From the NCBI RefSeq assembly GCF_000559085.1, contig NZ_JALN02000001.1, positions 868,001-932,000 on the forward strand: a stretch of DNA of 64,000 nt, read 5' to 3'. The DNA is from Mycolicibacterium aromaticivorans JS19b1 = JCM 16368 (GTDB lineage: Bacteria > Actinomycetota > Actinomycetes > Mycobacteriales > Mycobacteriaceae). The notes under the pieces were generated by a model. It searched no databases and was not told the DNA's origin. It saw only the letters and a program-made list of their open reading frames with translations. This document shows, in pieces, positions 62,018 through 64,000 of this stretch (position 1 is the stretch's first letter; every line of letters starts with the position of its first letter). Position numbers and translations under genes: made by a program.

Positions 62018-63208
62018 TCAGGCCGCCACGAGTCGCAACGGAAGCCGCTCATAGCAGCGGATGATGTTGTTCACCGCCCACGTTGGCGGGCCGGCGAGTT
62101 CGATCCGGCTGACGCCGTCACACAGCGCGCGCAGCATCGCCTGCATCTCCAGGCGCGCAAGCGCCTGCCCTGCGCAGGCATGAGTTCCGTGGCCGAACCC
62201 GAGATGTCGGCCCGCATTGCGGCGGATGTCGAAGCTGTCCGGCTGCTCCCATTCGCGCTCGTCGCGATTAGCGGAGGCGTAGAGCACCAATACCCGCGAG
62301 CCGGAGGGCAATTCGACGCCGGACACCTCGGTGGTGCGACGGACTTTGCGACTGAACGCGCGCAGCGGCGATTCGTAGCGCAGCACCTCGTTGACGGCAC
62401 CAGGAACCAGCGCCGGGTCAGCGCGAAGCAGATCCCACTGGTCGGGATGGCGTGCGAACAACGCCAGTGCGCTGGCGATTCCGCTGATGGTGGTGTCCAA
62501 GGATGGCACCAGATAGTCCACCATGAGCGCGGAGCATTCCTGCGCGCTCATCGTGCCGCCCTGCGCTGCCTCGAGGATTTCATGACCCATGCTGCCGGGC
62601 AGCACAGTGCGGTCGCGGACCACGGCGCGCGCGAACCGCAGCATCTGGAGGCTGGCCGGCACCGACCGCGCGGCGTGCCGATTCATCGGACCCAGCACAT
62701 CGAACGTTGCACCGCCCCAGCGCAACAGGTGCTGTCGCCGGTCCCGGGGCCAACCGACCAGGTCGGGTACCACTGAAACCGGAAGCGCCGTAGCGAGATC
62801 CGCGACGCCGTCGACGTTGCGCCGGCGAACCGCATTCGCGACGAGATCCCTGGCTTGGCTGTCGATGACCTCGTCGAGCTCTCGCAGGGCTCTGGGGAGC
62901 ATCCGGTGGGCCAGCAGCTTGCGCCGTCGGTCGTGCTCCTCACCGTCGCTGTTGAGCGTTGTGCCCCGCGAGAGCTTGTTGAACACCGCGGAAAGACCCA
63001 CGCCTTCACCGGAGATGAACCCGTCGTCGTGGCGCAACACCGTCTTGCATTCGGTGTAGCGCGCCAGCGCGTACACCCGCTGTTTGGGCAACCAGACCAC
63101 CGGGCCCAGCTGTCGCAGCCGCGCGTAGTGCGGGTATGGGTCGAGGATCGCCTGCGTCGAGTACAGGTCCGGCTCGTAGGTCGGGACCGCGATGGCCGGC
63201 CTAGACAT
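62018..63208 (-). CDS. Cytochrome P450
   Basis: A 396-residue bacterial-type P450 from ATG 63208. I-helix 'DYLVPSLDTTISGIASALAL' (usual A/GGxDT reads PSLDT), ExxR in 'VNEVLRYESPLRAF', and the heme loop 'GFGHGTHACAGQALARLEM' with the Cys ligand. It overlaps the FAD monooxygenase by eight bases, so the two form an oxidation operon. Substrate unknown. Confidence 0.9.
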   Translation of the reverse strand: MSRPAIAVPTYEPDLYSTQAILDPYPHYARLRQLGPVVWLPKQRVYALARYTECKTVLRHDDGFISGEGVGLSAVFNKLSRGTTLNSDGEEHDRRRKLLAHRMLPRALRELDEVIDSQARDLVANAVRRRNVDGVADLATALPVSVVPDLVGWPRDRRQHLLRWGGATFDVLGPMNRHAARSVPASLQMLRFARAVVRDRTVLPGSMGHEILEAAQGGTMSAQECSALMVDYLVPSLDTTISGIASALALFARHPDQWDLLRADPALVPGAVNEVLRYESPLRAFSRKVRRTTEVSGVELPSGSRVLVLYASANRDEREWEQPDSFDIRRNAGRHLGFGHGTHACAGQALARLEMQAMLRALCDGVSRIELAGPPTWAVNNIIRCYERLPLRLVAA

Positions 63209-64000
63209 GGGCAGCCTGGACGTCCGGCGCGAAAGCCGGCACTGCGTCAAGCACTTTCGCCACGCTCCGGCCCGCTGTCAGCACGGTACGGTCCGGACGA
63301 ACCACCCCCACCGCGGCCCGCCCGGCGCGTAGCCATGACGCCAATTCCGTACCGGGCTGCGCCGCTATCACGACGGCGCCACGGCGATCCATCTCGTCGC
63401 GTTGCGCTGTGGTGATTGGCACCGCGGAGACCACCGCAAATGCGCGGCCCACGATCTCGTCGAATCGTTTGCCGTTCGACACAATCGGGTTCGGGCAGAG
63501 TCTGCCGGCAAGCTGTCGCCGTCCCGGCGATCTCATGACCAGGCCACTGGCGCGCAGTCCCGGTGTCGCACTGTCCACGGCCTTGTCTCGTACGCCGGGG
63601 ATCAGGTGCAACCGGGGCACGACGATTCTGCGCAGCGCATCTCCGACGCGACCCCCTGCGGTCATTGCCGCTCCCACAGCCAGCGCGAAGCGGATGAGAT
63701 TGCGGGCGTGCGGCTTTCGCTCGTCCTCGTAACTGCCGAGCACCGCCTCGGGCAGCCAGCCGTTGATCACGCCCGCCAGCTTCCACGACAGATTCATCGC
63801 GTCGCGCAGTCCCGCACCCAATCCCTGGCCGATGAACGGCGGGGTCAAGTGGGCGGCGTCGCCCAGGATGAACATGTTCGACCGGCGCCACCGGGTGGCG
63901 ATCTGAGCCCGGAAGGTGTACTCGGCGACCCGCACGAGATCCAGTTCTTCGGGGGCCACTCCGTCCACCCAGGGACGGATCAGCGGACACAGCGCCGCAA
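63201..64000 (-). CDS. FAD-dependent aromatic monooxygenase, C-terminal part (cut by window end)
   Basis: The frame is open to the right edge, so the N-terminus with the FAD Rossmann fold lies outside. The visible 266 residues include the second FAD motif 'LGDAAHLTPPFIGQGLGAGL' then 'RDAMNLSWKLAGVINGWLPE', which is the MhpA-like (3-hydroxyphenylpropionate hydroxylase) pattern, and a thioredoxin-fold-like C-terminus. It hydroxylates aromatic or polyketide-type rings. It precedes and overlaps the P450. Confidence 0.85.
   Translation of the reverse strand, partial: AALCPLIRPWVDGVAPEELDLVRVAEYTFRAQIATRWRRSNMFILGDAAHLTPPFIGQGLGAGLRDAMNLSWKLAGVINGWLPEAVLGSYEDERKPHARNLIRFALAVGAAMTAGGRVGDALRRIVVPRLHLIPGVRDKAVDSATPGLRASGLVMRSPGRRQLAGRLCPNPIVSNGKRFDEIVGRAFAVVSAVPITTAQRDEMDRRGAVVIAAQPGTELASWLRAGRAAVGVVRPDRTVLTAGRSVAKVLDAVPAFAPDVQAAHV

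Overview
The window is high-GC actinobacterial DNA and most likely comes from a fast-growing Mycobacterium (Mycolicibacterium type). About 15.4-55 kb follows the gene order I recall for M. tuberculosis Rv3048c-Rv3063: nrdF2, a flavin monooxygenase, a TetR regulator, nrdE, nrdI, nrdH, an FMN reductase, TetR, a DinB polymerase, SDR, TetR, cyp136, fadE22, ligB and cstA. Extra genes interrupt this order. I saw no rRNA, tRNA or CRISPR array.

Region 1 (1-15.3 kb) is accessory DNA. It holds a TPR protein cut by the window edge, a PknF-like membrane Ser/Thr kinase, an IS3-family element with clear ends and a candidate 3-bp target duplication, and a large secreted beta-propeller gene split by an IS256-family element. 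A phage-satellite-like or prophage-remnant island follows at about 8.6-15.3 kb. It has an HNH nuclease, small HTH proteins, a chain of overlapping tiny genes, a DUF3631 ATPase, a DUF2742 protein, an excisionase-like protein, a tyrosine integrase and a HEPN/Ymh protein that is probably defence cargo.

Region 2 (15.4-31.7 kb) is centred on class Ib ribonucleotide reductase. nrdF2 stands alone and nrdH-nrdI-nrdE lies further on. Both promoters carry paired NrdR-box-like sites 32 bp apart. Between nrdF2 and nrdE are a monooxygenase, TetR, a geranylgeranyl-reductase-like enzyme, a dioxygenase pair, a LysR-like effector domain without an HTH, and a DUF5997 protein. The most striking structure is a 4.2-kb element inserted in the last codons of nrdH. 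It carries a tyrosine recombinase, an XRE regulator, a zinc-ribbon protein with a recombinase-like but apparently catalytically dead C-terminus, and an unknown 222-aa protein. The element supplies a new C-terminus to NrdH, and the original NrdH tail is found fused to a 19-codon minigene on the far side, just before nrdI.

Region 3 (31.7-64 kb) is mostly ordinary mycobacterial chromosome: redox, lipid and fatty-acid catabolism (fadE22, two further acyl-CoA dehydrogenases, several SDRs), two P450s, DNA repair and ligation (dinB, ligB), peptide uptake (cstA plus a YbdD-like partner), signalling (MASE1-GAF-PP2C phosphatase, PAS-ANTAR protein), a sulfite-oxidase-fold membrane protein, a VanX-like dipeptidase, and a FAD monooxygenase that runs off the right edge. 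Two TetR operator palindromes, a candidate branched-chain amino-acid attenuator ahead of a free-standing LeuA regulatory domain, and several strong hairpins are visible.
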